DNA of 64,000 nucleotides, taken from assembly GCA_037127315.1 (NCBI GenBank), contig JBBBDQ010000191.1:14987001-15051000 (forward strand), written 5' to 3'. The stretch comes from Ascarosepion bandense (taxonomy: Eukaryota; Mollusca; Cephalopoda; Sepiida; Sepiidae). The position numbers and the translations under genes were made by a program. Of the stretch, positions 10,930 through 20,895 are shown piece after piece. Within the stretch, counting starts at the first letter, position 1, and each line of letters starts with the position of its first letter. The notes under the pieces were generated by a model. It ran no database searches. It was not told where the DNA came from and saw only the letters and a list, made by a program, of their open reading frames with translations.

Positions 10930-11103
10930 AAAAAAAAAAGATCGAAAAAGAGGCGTTAGCAATAATATTTGCAGTGAAAAAAAATTTTCACAAATTTATA
11001 CGCGAAAGTTTTCATTGACAGACAAATCACACACCTCTATTATCTAATATTTGGTTCGAAAAAAGAAAAAGAATTCCTACACATACAGCGAATAGATTTG
11101 GGA
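10930..11103 (+). pseudogene. Gypsy RNase H region
   Basis: IEKEALAIIFAVKK and FHKFI match the EKEALAIVFAVKKFHxFIYG block of Ty3/gypsy RNase H. A later frame gives IPTHTA before the SINE insertion. Single-base insertions break the frame. Confidence 0.7.
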
Positions 11104-11235
11104 ACCTCGAGGTTGTGTAATGGTTAGCAAGCTTGTCTCGCTAGAATCATTAAAATTGAGTAGTGAGTTGGATCCTAACTGGGTGTCCCTTATTTTTGGC
11201 CTTGTGCCACATCTAAGCTACGCTTAAAAAAATCA
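11104..11235 (+). mobile_element. tRNA-derived SINE, family S2, inserted in gypsy pol
   Basis: The head 'ttgtgtaatggttagcaagc' and 'gagttggatcctaactggg' resemble A and B boxes of a tRNA. The tail 'cttgtgccacatctaagcta' plus an A run ends the copy. The flanks 'acagcgaatagatt' (11086-11099) and 'acagcaaatagatt' (about 11239-11252) are near-identical and act as a target-site duplication. Other copies lie near 50.8 and 58.5-58.8 kb. Confidence 0.8.
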
Positions 11236-11764
11236 TCATACAGCAAATAGATTGCAACGCTGATTTGCCATCTTATTAAATTATGATTCCAGGATGGTAT
11301 TTCAACCGTCCAAATAATTAGGATATGCAGATGGTTTATCAAGATTGATACCAAAATGTTCTGAACCTTTTGAGGATACTGTGATTGCAACGTTAAAAAA
11401 TGAAATAGAAATTTAAAATATACCATGCAATGTAATACACAAAATACCAATTACCCTGTAAGAAATAAAAGTAAAAATAGAACAGTAAATTTTATTTCGA
11501 AAATAAAAAAACAGCTAAAAGAAATTAAGACTATTTTTAGAACGAAATTCAAAATTGAACGCTTGAGTAATAATACCTATCGTATTACAGAAGCTAATAT
11601 TAAATGAGTTTCATAGTGGATATCTGGGAAATTAAAGGATGAAATCTTAGAAGTTATGGATACTGATCCAAAATGAATCCATGCATTGAAAAATTAGCAT
11701 AAGTATAGTATTACAATCATGGCCAAAGACAAATAATCCGTGGTTAAGACAGAACATAGATTTC

Positions 11765-11878
11765 GCAAATCCAGTAAACGGATCGCATTATTTGGTGGTA
11801 GTGGGTAGCTTTACTAAGTGGCCTAAATTTTGTAAATGCAAAAAAAAAAAAAAAAAAATGATTACAGTGTTTTGTTTC

Positions 11879-11913
<35 letters not shown>

Positions 11914-12060
11914 ACATGGACTGTTTGCAAGGTATGAGATTCCGTCACAGTCTCGGATAACGGTACACAATTTAAATAATTTTGTAATGTTTTCTCTATT
12001 AAATATATTACTAACGCGCTGTATCACCCAATCTGGTAGGTTCTTTTAAAAGGACTTTGA
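11765..12060 (+). pseudogene. Gypsy integrase core relic
   Basis: NGSHYLVVVGSFTKWPKFCK matches the NGxxYLVVVDSFTKWPE block, with Asp changed to Gly. After an A/T homopolymer insertion, VSDNGTQF in a shifted frame keeps the second catalytic aspartate block. The frame then gives a GRF...KRTLK-like stretch. The enzyme cannot be made. Confidence 0.7.
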
Positions 12061-12620
12061 AATAAGCAAGTAATGAAAAAGTGAATGAAAAAAATACTAC
12101 AAAAATTCTTGAGAGTATACCAGATAACGCCGATTTCCAATTCACCGACAGGCATGTCGCCGGCAGAATTGAAGTTCGAAAAATAATTAAAGCGGTGTTC
12201 GACAAGTTGTTACCAGATTTAAAAAAAGAAATAAATAACAAAAAGGACATCATTTTTTTCAAAATTTGCAAAAACGAAATAGAAACGTTAGAAGATGTGA
12301 AATAAGATCACTAATTGGAAAATGATTTATATAGTGAAAGGAAAAAATGGGAACGCAAAAGATATTGAAATAGTTAAAGAAAATATTTACTAAAGAAAGG
12401 ACTTATGCAAGTACTGTATGATATCTTTGACGTACCAAAACCGCAAGAATTCGTTGAACGTACAAATATGAGTATCAGAAAATGAAAACGTATGGAAAAA
12501 AAACTAGTGCTTGACCTAAAACGAAAGAAATAAAAAGTTCAGTACGTGGTGAACTTACCAGAAAGAGGCATGGATAAATACAAAGGAAAAAATATTTAAG
12601 AAAATTTTTTAAAATCTCAT
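12061..12620 (+). other. Lysine/glutamate-rich remnant downstream of gypsy integrase
   Basis: A 74-residue open frame (12081-12305) is rich in Lys, Glu and Ile and contains FQFTDRHVAGRIEVRKIIKA. I do not recognise it. It may be the tail of the gypsy element or a piece of another element; further fragments such as VVNLPERGMDKYKGK follow in other frames. Confidence 0.3.
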
Positions 12621-12934
12621 AACACAACCTTGTCGGACTCTCTACCTTCGAGCGGAGAGGAACTCGCCTGAGTTCATGCCGAAGGGCAGTTTCCTCTGGG
12701 CAAAACAGTCATTAGCACGAGTGTCCGCGCTCGAGTTCCCCACGTAAAGCTCGACCTTGTGCCACATCCTGTCTCAGAGTGGGGGTGGGGCTCATAGTAA
12801 TTACCCGGAGTTCCATACAAACTCAGAAGAAAATGGTCTCGCCTATGCGGAATCTGGGGAATTTTTGCCCGAGTGTACGTGCTCGAACTCCATGTTAAAC
12901 TCTCTTCGTCTTCGGGGACAGAACGACTCAGAAA
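12621..12934. other. GC-richer unassigned stretch
   Basis: This is less AT-rich than its surroundings and carries no recognisable gene. It could be an LTR or leader of the gypsy element upstream or an unrelated repeat. No second copy was seen in the window. Confidence 0.35.
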
Positions 12935-13645
12935 TCTTGAAATAGTAAAGAGTAAATTTATTCAATAAAATCATTGGCTTAAACCACGGCCTTCAGACGA
13001 CTTCGGAATCTCCTGCATCTCTTCTGAACTGCATCTTTATTTAATTTGGCGAATGCTGCCATAATCCTTGTCTTCAGGTCATTCTTGGAGTTTTGTTGGT
13101 TTCTCGCTCGACTGCGCCCCAAGCATAATAAACAATTATTATGTGGCCAGATATAAGGAGTGATGTCGTCACATATATTGTCTAGCAGCCATGACTGGGT
13201 TCTTTTGCATATGTGGCATGGTGCAGAGTCCTGTTGCCAGACAGTGACTTCTGAAATACTCTACTCCCTTGACCCAGTGCAGCACTACCTCCTCAAGGCA
13301 CTAGGTGAAGGTCTCCGTGTTGAGCCTGAGGTTCTGTAGGCATAACGTCACCATCACTCAAAACGCCTTCGCAATTACCGTTAAAATTCTCCAACTCTTT
13401 ACGAATTCCCTGTACTGTCCTCAGATTGACACCCAAACACTCTGTATTTGAGCTCCCAGTGCGACTGCCAAGCAGTACAGCATGCCGTTTCTAAATTTCT
13501 GGCTGATGGAAATTACTCTTTTTCCCACAGACGGTACTGTGCCGTCAATAAAATCCAAGACGGACAACACGGAAGCGCGAAATGAAAATATAACATGGTG
13601 ACAGTTTAGCCATCGCGTCCTGTTTATCGTCAATCGCATGTGAGT
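12935..13645 (-). pseudogene. Mariner (Tc1/mariner) transposase pseudogene, copy 1
   Basis: The minus strand gives WQQDSAPCHICKRTQSWL, the block around the second catalytic Asp, then ICDDITPYIWP. After a frameshift it gives YYAWGAVERETNKTPRMT, which follows the third catalytic residue. The SPDxNPxD block between them is lost. Upstream is a 72-residue open frame with FRASVLSVLDFIDGTVPSVG from the N-terminal helix-turn-helix side. Several stops and frameshifts make it inactive. A second copy at 22.0-22.7 kb covers the same extent. Confidence 0.8.
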
Positions 13646-13649
13646 TTAT

Positions 13650-13960
13650 ATGAGTCAGTCAGTTAAGTGCCATACGTGAAATACGCTTGGGCGATCATGT
13701 CTCTTTCGAGACATGACTAACTGGGCAGAAGATTATCCCGCTGTAGGTTGCCACTGCTTTCTGCGGTAGACTGGTTGCCAGCCAAGGCGACAGAACCCAA
13801 TCTGTCCTGTTATTTAACCCATAACTGGAGGGAAGAGACGGATTAATACCTTTCCCAAAAGTATTTGCGCGTAAGTGAATGCAATGAATTCAACTGGAAT
13901 TTGAACTCGGCTCTCCGCTTTCTCGTTCCGAGCCGATATCCACTGCACCACAACGAGTTG
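13650..13960 (-). mobile_element. tRNA-derived SINE, family S1, copy 2
   Basis: This full-length inverted copy starts at the tail phrase 'cagttaagtgccatacgtga' and ends at the head 'atatccactgcaccacaac'. It lies directly beyond the N-terminal end of the mariner relic. Confidence 0.85.
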
Positions 13961-14259
13961 TGTTGGAGACACAGGGAACGAAGAGAAAGTTTGCGTAAGG
14001 ATGCCTGCAAAATATCAGGGGTTAAAGTGTTAGTCTGCTATTTTAATGAATTCCATCCAAACTGGGTTCATCTCTTGTTTAGTAACAAACAGAAGTAAAA
14101 TTAATGAGTCGAGCGTCTACAAAGTCTTAGAAATTCTATTTTCTTTATCTTTGTTGTTGTGTGCTCCAGCCTTCGTCAGAAAATTTCGAACTGAAGTAAA
14201 AATTCGTTTGGAGAAACACACAATCACATACGCTGTTTTTCTCTCTCGTTGCACCCAAC

Positions 14260-14520
14260 CGCTCTCTCTCTCTCTCTCTCTCTCTCTCTAGTACTTCTTT
14301 GCTCTCTTTCTCTCTCTCTCTCTCTCTAGTACTTCTTTGCTCTCTTTCTCTCTCTCTCTCTCTAGTACTTCTTTGCTCTCTTTCTCTCTCTCTCTCTCTA
14401 GTACTTCTTTGCTCTTTCTTTCTCTCTCTCTAGTACTTCTTTGCTCTCTTTCCCTCTCTCTCTAGTACTTCTTTGCTCTCTTTCTCTCTCTCTCTCTCTC
14501 TTCCTTCTTTCTCATTTTCT
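14260..14520. repeat. Minisatellite of TAGTACTTCTTTGCTC plus (TC)n
   Basis: The phrase 'agtacttctttgctctcttt' recurs six times between 14289 and 14480. Each copy is separated by a (TC)n run of varying length, so the period shrinks from about 47 to about 35 bp. The short open frames here are translations of the array. Confidence 0.95.
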
Positions 14521-14830
14521 TTTTTATAATCTGCATATGAAAACATTAACATACGTATGCATTTCATACATTTCTATTCCTTTCTTTCACTCCGTGTGTG
14601 TGTTCCCAAACACGGACGCCATTTTGTTTCCCTTAACTTCTTTCTTAGCCTGAGTTTGAATATGAATGAAGCAGCAAGCTATCTGTCATAATACAGCCAA
14701 CAAAACCCTGACAAGCGGGCTTAGTGTTATTAATATAAAATCAATTTCTGCTTATAACTTTACTTGTGGCTATTGCTTCTCTATTTACCTGCTTCTTTTC
14801 CACTACCCCACTATCTTTGCTTCTCCCTTC
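14521..14830. other. Spacer between two polypyrimidine arrays
   Basis: No gene or repeat recognised. It separates the (TC)n minisatellite from the 32-bp minisatellite. Confidence 0.4.
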
Positions 14831-14835
14831 GTTTC

Positions 14836-15535
14836 TCTCTCTCCCCACACCTCCCTTCGCTTCTCTCTCTTTCTCTCCCCACCTCCCTTCGCTTCTCTCT
14901 CTCTCTCTCTCCCCACCTCCCTTCGCTTCTCTCTCTCTCTCCCCACCTCCCTTCTTCTCTCTCTCTCTCTCCCCACCTCCCTTCGTTTCTCTCTCTTTCT
15001 CTCCCCACCTCCCTTCGTTTCTCTCTCTTTCTCTCCCCACCTCCCTTCGTTTCTCTCTCTTTCTCTCCCCACCTCCCTTCGCTTTCTCTCTCTTTCTCTC
15101 CCCACCTCCCTTCGCTTCTCTCTCTTTCTCTCCCCACCTCCCTTCGCTTCTCTCTCTTTCTCTCCCCACCTCCCTTCGCTCTCTCTTTCTCTCCCACCTC
15201 CCTTCGCTTCTCTCTCTTTCTCTCCCCACCTCCCTTCCTTCTCTCTCTTTCTCTCCCCACCTCCCTTCGCTTCTCTCTCTTTCTCTCCCCACCTCCCTTC
15301 GCTTCTCTCTCTTTCTCTCCCCACCTCCCTTCGCTTCTCTCTCTTTCTCTCCCCACCTCCCTTCGCTTCTCTCTCTTTCTCTCCCCACCCTTCCTCCCTT
15401 CGCTTCTCTCTCTTTCTCTCCCCACCTCCCTTCGCTTCTCTCTCTTTCTCTCCCCACCTCCCTTCGCTTCTCTCTCTTTCTCTCTCCACCTCCCTTCGCT
15501 TCTCTCTCTCTCTTCCCTCACTCTATTACTTTCTC
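14836..15535. repeat. 32-bp polypyrimidine minisatellite
   Basis: The unit reads CCCCACCTCCCTTCGCTTCT then CTCTCTTTCTCT, about 32 bp, repeated roughly 21 times with small indels in the CT runs. The plus strand is almost entirely pyrimidine. Because few stops occur, all three plus frames and all three minus frames stay open over 220-300 residues, which is composition rather than coding. Such a tract can adopt triplex structures; that is inference. Confidence 0.97.
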
Positions 15536-16490
15536 TCTCTCACCACATTTTTTTTCTTTTTAGACTGAAGTTAAACAAAGGTACCAGTCGCAAATTTTAA
15601 TTCAACAATCATACATGAGATGACAAATCGACTATTCAAAATGTTTTTTGTTACGCGCCCAATATGACTGGTTACATTTTTAATCCCCAGGCAATTTATT
15701 TTATGTCTTTAATTTATTATTATTATTATTTCTTTTCGGTAGTTTGTTTACTGTAAGATTTACATGGCTCAGTTTGTGGTCTCACGTACCAAAACTTTTT
15801 CCCCGGTTACTAAATACAAAAGAATGAACCGGGATGGATTAAGATATGCGGGTACATGGGTCGATGCATGAAGTGGGACGGGTATTAATGAAGTAAGGAG
15901 ACTTGATATGTGATGAGGTAATGAGTTTTTCATTACAATAACGAATAAATGAGACAATTTGGAAAAAGCGGTAGGGGATGGCGTACCCGGACAGATTTTC
16001 TTATAGAAAACGTTGATTAGTTTTGACGGACAATTACTGACGAAGGCGTGGTCAGCTCGGTTAATAAAAAAAAAAATAAAGTGAAAGTAGGCCAGTATGA
16101 CACGCCCCCGATTTCCTAAATTCCTTTTCGTTGAATTTACTCTCTTTTCTACTCTTACTTTAATTGGCCATTGTCCGATGACTGGTTAAGTTTGTTGCTG
16201 ACAGGCATAAGTTACACATTTACGCGTCGTTTTGTTTTGTTCATTGATGGCCCCCCGGGTGCGAGGCTGAGAGCTGAGCCTCATTGAGCACATTTGATAG
16301 GAAAAGTTGATGTTTCTAATGGGGGGGGGGGTTCAGCCTCGAGGTGAAGTGGGAGTTAACAAACAAGGACCTACACTGGAAGAAAAGTAGTTTTGAAAAA
16401 ACAAATAAAATGCGTCGTTTAAAAAAAAAAAAAACGTAATTTGGAGATTTGTTTTGAGATTAATTTTTTTTTTTATTGAGTAAATCATGC
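15536..16490. other. AT-rich spacer, nothing recognised
   Basis: Contains a (TTA)n tract near 15716-15730, a G run near 16320-16330 and poly-A runs. No gene is supported. Confidence 0.45.
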
Positions 16491-16499
16491 GATAGAAGA

Positions 16500-16609
16500 A
16501 AGTCAATATAATTATAGTTCATGCGGTAATTGTCTTGATTGACTGGTTCGTTTTCTACGGCTTATCAACACTTTGCATTTTATTTAAAGCCAGAAAATAT
16601 TTTTAGATT

Positions 16610-16656
<47 letters not shown>

Positions 16657-16790
16657 TAATGATTTAGTGATGTCTTACTAATTAACCCATCTTTAGGGCT
16701 CATGTGAATATAACAGACCCAACCGGAATTTAAACTCTCCGATTAACAATCCTGAACTATTATCCATTACACCACCCGCACACCCATCTA
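16500..16790 (-). mobile_element. tRNA-derived SINE, family S3, copy 2
   Basis: On the minus strand the head reads 'gtgcgggtggtgtaatggat' and the B-box region 'gagtttaaattccggttggg'. The tail 'tggctttaaataaaatgca' matches the plus-strand copy near 4.7 kb. A 38-base poly-T run (16616-16653) lies within it. Confidence 0.75.
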
Positions 16791-16795
16791 GGTAG

Positions 16796-16963
16796 TGACC
16801 AGGATCAACATTGTATAACTTCAATAAAAATCAACAATTACTGTGATTTTTTGTTGTCTTTCAACGACATCACCATCAAGTATATCAGACGGTATGAACG
16901 GATCCTACACAAAATTAATAGACAAAACTTGTCTATATTATTCAATGAAACCTGCATTAATAT

Positions 16964-16996
<33 letters not shown>

Positions 16997-17010
16997 AATG
17001 CAATTTTTAT
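16796..17010 (-). repeat. Interspersed repeat family B with (TA)n
   Basis: The minus strand resembles sequence near 58.82-58.96 kb, sharing 'tgaataatatagacaagttt' and 'gacaacaaaaaatcacagta' in diverged form. A (TA)n tract lies at 16961-16998. The family is probably the non-coding end of a retroelement, but that is inference. Confidence 0.5.
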
Positions 17011-17192
17011 TGTGTACTAGAGTAGACACTCCGTTTATTTGGTAAACAATATATTTTCGTTTACCGGCCTGCATATTCGAAAAATCTTAAAGTGAAATAT
17101 ATGCTTTTAATAATAATGATAAATAAACAGATTGTCTATTCAAGTCCGAGTATCCAGTAAAAATAACGTTTAATTTGATAGATATAATTTTA

Positions 17193-17444
17193 GTGCAATG
17201 GATATAAACTCGAAATGCGCAGTCGGTGAGCCGAGTTCGAATTCTAGTTGAATTCGTTGCTTTCACTTTTTATTTGATTAATTTGTCTCTTTCCTCCATA
17301 TATGGGTTAAGTAACAGGACAGATTGAGTTCTATAGCCTTGGTTAGCAACCAGTTTACCGGAAAATCTTCTGCCCAGTCAGTCATGTCTCTTTCAAGACA
17401 AGATCACCCAAGCGTGTATAACGCATGGTACTTAGCTGATGGCC
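17193..17444 (+). mobile_element. tRNA-derived SINE, family S1, copy 3
   Basis: Head 'tagtgcaatggatataaac' with B box 'gagttcgaattctag', body 'accagtttaccggaaaatc' and tail 'cgtgtataacgcatggtact'. There are small internal deletions compared with other copies. Confidence 0.8.
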
Positions 17445-17740
17445 TCTTCCGTCGTCTTTGACATAGGAGGGTCGAACAATTTGCACCCTAAAACTGAACA
17501 GTCGGACTATCCCGCATTTGAAGATTTGATTCTCGTGATAAAGATTTGCACAGAATCACCCCCATATTTTGAAAAATTACAGAACTCGTGATCCTCATTT
17601 TTTTAAATTCAGAATTGTCTTGCTTCTTGATTGACAAAAAAGGGTTTATCAAACTTGTCTCACAATTACAAATGGTGTAGTGATTTCGGTCATCACTAGA
17701 TGTTTCATACTTAGTCTTGTGCAACATTTAAGCTACGCTT
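17445..17740. other. Spacer with a SINE S2 tail fragment
   Basis: The 79-residue minus-strand open frame here has no recognisable domain. At about 17702-17735 'cttgtgcaacatttaagcta' matches the 3' tail of SINE family S2. Confidence 0.4.
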
Positions 17741-17754
17741 AGTAAATCCGCTCT

Positions 17755-18040
17755 CACACCCTGATTGAGCACTCTGGAAGAAAGGTAGACTTTGAAAAAC
17801 AGTAGCCACTCTAGCGTGTACGCATCGCTCATTCAGTAAAAATGAATTTGAGCACTCTAGCTACTGGGCAGTAATATGATATGCGCTAAAAAGACTGCCT
17901 TCTTCCACCGAACGCCCCGTGGCCCAGGGGTAGAGTCGCCGACTGACGCCAATTCGGTCGGGTTTCTAGCCTGGGTTGTGTAGCAATCGGAGTCTAACCG
18001 TACTGATGAGCTGTGATACAGCGAAACAGATCTGCAGATG

Positions 18041-18046
<6 letters not shown>
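17755..18046 (+). mobile_element. tRNA-like repeat with hammerhead core, copy 1
   Basis: This shares with 27.48-27.72 kb the blocks 'gagcactct', 'cgctaaaa', a tRNA-like segment with A-box-like 'tggcccaggggtagag', the phrase 'gactgacgccaattcggtcg', and the hammerhead core. Compared with the second copy it lacks four bases (TTTG) just after the core. It ends in a (TA)n tract. Confidence 0.7.
18003..18036 (+). ncRNA. Hammerhead ribozyme-like core, copy 1
   Basis: The sequence is CTGATGA (18003-18009), stem II GCTG (18010-18013), loop TGATA, CAGC (18019-18022), then GAAA (18023-18026). These are the invariant boxes of a hammerhead ribozyme around a perfect 4-bp stem II. Stem III and the cleavage triplet look damaged by the four-base deletion seen relative to copy 2, so self-cleavage is doubtful here. 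Confidence 0.5.

Positions 18047-18084
<38 letters not shown>
18047..18084. repeat. (TA)n microsatellite
   Basis: A pure TA run between the hammerhead-bearing repeat and a large foldback element. Confidence 0.9.
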
Positions 18085-18090
<6 letters not shown>

Positions 18091-18335
18091 TGGACATTAT
18101 TTTTGATCGATACTCGTATTTAAGTAGATATTCTGTATATAATCAAGCAGTATTATATATTTAATTCTGCCGGCCTAATTATTTACGATAATTTTTTTTT
18201 TTTTTTTACGAAAATGTGTAATAAAAATTTATCGTAAATAATCAGGCCGGTAAAATTAAATATATAATATTGTTTGATTATAAACAGAATATCTACTTAA
18301 ATACGAGTATCAAACAAAAACAATGTTCAAACAAA
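18085..18335. mobile_element. 251-bp foldback element
   Basis: The two arms, about 105 bp each, are inverted copies: the left begins TTTGTTTGGACATTATTTTT and the right, inverted, TTTGTTTGAACATTGTTTTT. Both go on through 'gatactcgtatttaagtag' and 'ccggcctaattatttacg' with few differences. A T-rich centre of about 40 bp separates them. There is no coding capacity, so this is a MITE-like element of unknown superfamily. Confidence 0.8.
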
Positions 18336-18387
18336 TTGTCGGTTGTTCATAACCAAGTTTCGTTAATCTTCGTAACATATATATATA

Positions 18388-18655
18388 TGAGAGTGAGAAT
18401 TAATGTGGAGCGCTTTTTCACTTAATTCGGTGTTGTTTGAGTCATACCGACTTCGGAGTTTAGTGAAGGCATTATTATGATGTCTTTATTTTTTATGGGT
18501 CCTGCATATACTGCAGCTTCTTTTCAATGTTTTTTTTTTCCGTATTTATTACGATTATATCAAATATTATTTAGATAAATACGAAAAAAAAAATCCCTAT
18601 GACTCAAACAAAACTGCTCAGTTAAGTGAAAAAAAAAACCCTCACATTAATTCTA
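18388..18655. mobile_element. Inverted-repeat element related to the 42-43 kb element
   Basis: The left arm has 'attaatgtggagcgcttttt' and 'cacttaattcggtgttgttt'. The right arm, inverted, has 'attaatgtgagggttttttt' and 'cacttaactgagcagttttg'. A nested AT-rich inverted repeat with flanking T and A runs fills the centre. Its 'gtcataccgacttcg' stretch matches the arm of the GIY-YIG-bearing element. Confidence 0.65.
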
Positions 18656-18770
18656 ATAACGCTGTATGTCGATATCGACAAAAACAAACCCTGCTCGTCA
18701 AAAATGCCTCCCCCATCAGCAAATTACAGAAAAACCAGTAATTTTAGCATTAAGCACCATTAAAATTCAA

Positions 18771-18771
<1 letters not shown>

Positions 18772-18810
<39 letters not shown>
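18772..18810. repeat. (TA)n microsatellite
   Basis: A TA run next to the left arm of an inverted repeat. Confidence 0.9.
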
Positions 18811-18814
<4 letters not shown>

Positions 18815-19214
18815 CTTTAGAACATGTACAAACTACAATCTACTGCAAAATTGCACATTTTGTTTTGATATTTTCGGGTCTATTTCTCTCTGAGCCGTTT
18901 CTCATTGGCTTTTTCCTCTCGTTCCTTTCTTTCCCTCTTGTTTTTGCCTCTTTGTCCTTCTCTTCCCTCTTTGTCCTTCTCTTTCTGTGCCCCCCACTTT
19001 TTTTTTTTTTGATTTCCCCTTTTTTTATCTCATCTTTTCCTATCCTCTTTACCTTGTACAAAAAGTTTTTTCCAAAGACGAAGTGAAATTTCAGAAATTC
19101 TTTTCAAAAACGTTTGTCATCATTAACTACTTGATGAAACATTGTTCTTTCAATTTCGAAGCAAAATGTGTGATTTTGTAGCAGTTTGTAGTTTGTACAT
19201 GTTCTAAAGTATAA
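18811..19214. repeat. Inverted repeat flanking a T-rich centre
   Basis: 18811-18872 and 19154-19214 are inverted copies of each other: the shared phrase is 'tagtttgtacatgttctaaa' with 'aaaatgtgcaattttg'-like sequence. The centre is pyrimidine-rich and gives several spurious open frames. The right arm continues into a repeat (to about 19318) that also occurs at 27320-27485. Confidence 0.7.
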
Positions 19215-19318
19215 TTTATAATAAATATTCATTGCTCTATTTTTATATTGAGTATTGTTTTAAATTAATGTTTTGAACGTTGCAATTATTTTCTTCGTTC
19301 CTTATTCATTTAGATTAT
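19130..19318 (+). repeat. Interspersed repeat family C, copy 1
   Basis: Shares 'aataaatattcattgctcta' and 'caattattttcttcgt' with 27320-27485. There, the family directly precedes the hammerhead-bearing repeat. Confidence 0.7.
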
Positions 19319-20260
19319 ACATATATATATAAAGTGCGCATGCGTGATCTTGAATCTTTAAAAGACTCAGACATTCAAGTTTAATTTTAACGTCTAATGT
19401 ATCTAAATATTTGTCACTTTTCTTTTTTTATTTTTACTGTTTAATACAACCAAGGTGATAATGTCACTAAGACTTAAATGCCTACTGGGATTGAAAGAGA
19501 ATCAGAAAACTTTAGAAGGAACCGTAAACTCAACCCTAAACAAAGAATAAACCTCTACTCTTGTTCAAATGATCAGGGAGATATGTGAACAGGAAAATAG
19601 GTGAACCTAATTATTTTTTATATTTTAATATTCAAGTACTGAATAGAAAAAAGAAAATTCAGAGCAAAATTAATTTAATGAGAAAGCAGCAAGCCAAGAA
19701 CCTGACACTGATATAGATAACATGAAACCTAGTTTCATAAACGTATGCCAGGCACATGCATTACAGCCAAACGTGTGTGATCTAGTCAAAGGTCTTCGTA
19801 AAAGTGGCGCATAACCTTACAGGCGAGGCTCAGGTAGAAATATCTTCTGTTTAGATAAATCCATCAGCTCAGACAACGTTCGATTAAAAACGTTCCCAAA
19901 TAACAAGACATGACTTTCAACCTATCATGGTCGTTTCATTCTTAAAAACTTAATTAAAAGACCTGACTATGATGCTCCTTCACTACTCCCGCTCATGAAC
20001 AGATATGCACAATGCGTCAGTCTCTACAGAATATGCCCAACTGGTCATGGTCAAGTAAGTCTGCGCCACTGAATGTAATATTTACTTTATAATTAATATT
20101 ATTACTACTACTACTACTATTATTATTATTATTTCTACTACAATACAGTTTCAAAATTCCTTGAATATTGTCATTTTCAAGCAGCGTAGGAAAACTAGTA
20201 TTATTATAAAGAGAAACAGAACAGTTTGTTTTTGTTGTTTTGTTTTGTTTTTTAATGGTG
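19319..20260. other. AT-rich spacer, nothing recognised
   Basis: Contains a (TAC/TAT)n tract near 20098-20130. The 117-residue minus-strand open frame (20017-20370) is mostly Asn/Ser translation of that tract overlapping a LINE in antisense, and is not considered a gene. Confidence 0.45.
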
Positions 20261-20274
20261 CATAGGATATTGCT

Positions 20275-20895
20275 GTCATATGGCCAGGTGCCCCTGCTGC
20301 TCATCTCCAAAAGAGAATCTGTAATGTGATAGGTCCCGAATTGGCAGCTCGACTCCAGCCACTTTCTCACCGGCAGGATGTGGCTTCCGTCTGTCTATTC
20401 TATAAATATGTTATGGCTTCTGCTCCGAAGAACTTAAGTCACTGGTGTCCCGCCTCAAGAATTTACTCGTGCAACCTGGCTGGCAACAAGACCCCACCCA
20501 TTTACAGTTAGATCAACCAAATGCAGCCGACAGTTCTACTCCATCATTTTCTTTTCTCGCACTTCCTGCCTGTGGAATTCCCTTCCGTATACTTGCTTTC
20601 TTGATGGCTACAACCTCCAGGAATTTAAATGCAATGTCAATATCCATCTCTTATCTACTTGACTCCAGTTCTTTCTACATCACCCTGCATATCTTGTTCT
20701 TTTCCTTTCTCTCTTCCATCGCAACTGTCTTCACACCTGTGTTTCTATCCTTCTCTTGCCCTCTCTCTAACACATTCTGGAACTGGCTCGTCTTTCTGTT
20801 CGCTCTCCTCCTGCTGAAACTTTTACTCTTATGTAGCCCCCTGCACATCAGTAGCGGTACCGTCTTGCTTGGGGTGAAACGATAAAAAAAAATTA
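20275..20895 (+). pseudogene. Jockey/CR1-like LINE, 3' fragment
   Basis: The reading gives RICNVIGPELAARLQPLSHR followed by QDVASVCLFYKYVMASAPKN. This is the region after the RT thumb found in all LINE copies here. Frameshifts follow. The 3' end carries 'cagtagcggtaccgtcttgc' and a short A run. It is 5'-truncated, which is typical for LINEs. Confidence 0.75.

Larger units (their letters stand above)
10050..12300 (+). pseudogene. Decayed Ty3/gypsy retrotransposon gag-pol
   Basis: Domains occur in canonical Ty3/gypsy order on one strand, each in a different frame because of many indels and stops: gag zinc knuckle (about 10075-10150), protease end (10400-10530), RT (10664-10905), RNase H (10930-11100), a linker with YADGLSRLIPKCSEPFEDTV (11325-11390), and integrase (11765-12060). 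No LTR pair was identified. A SINE splits the RNase H/linker junction at 11104-11235. Poly-A and poly-T runs at 11840-11910 sit inside the integrase. It cannot produce protein and is an old relic. Confidence 0.8.

Noticed and set aside
14666..15600. Open frames of 228-300 residues on both strands
   Set aside because: They are translations of the 32-bp polypyrimidine minisatellite in every frame, with no domain or start context.
17950..18026. A type III hammerhead using GTC in 'ttcggtcggg' as cleavage site
   Set aside because: The required stem III between the sequence before GTC and that after GAAA has only scattered pairs, so a type I layout is preferred.
20017..20370. 117-residue minus-strand open frame with an Asn/Ser run
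   Set aside because: It overlaps a LINE in antisense and a trinucleotide microsatellite.
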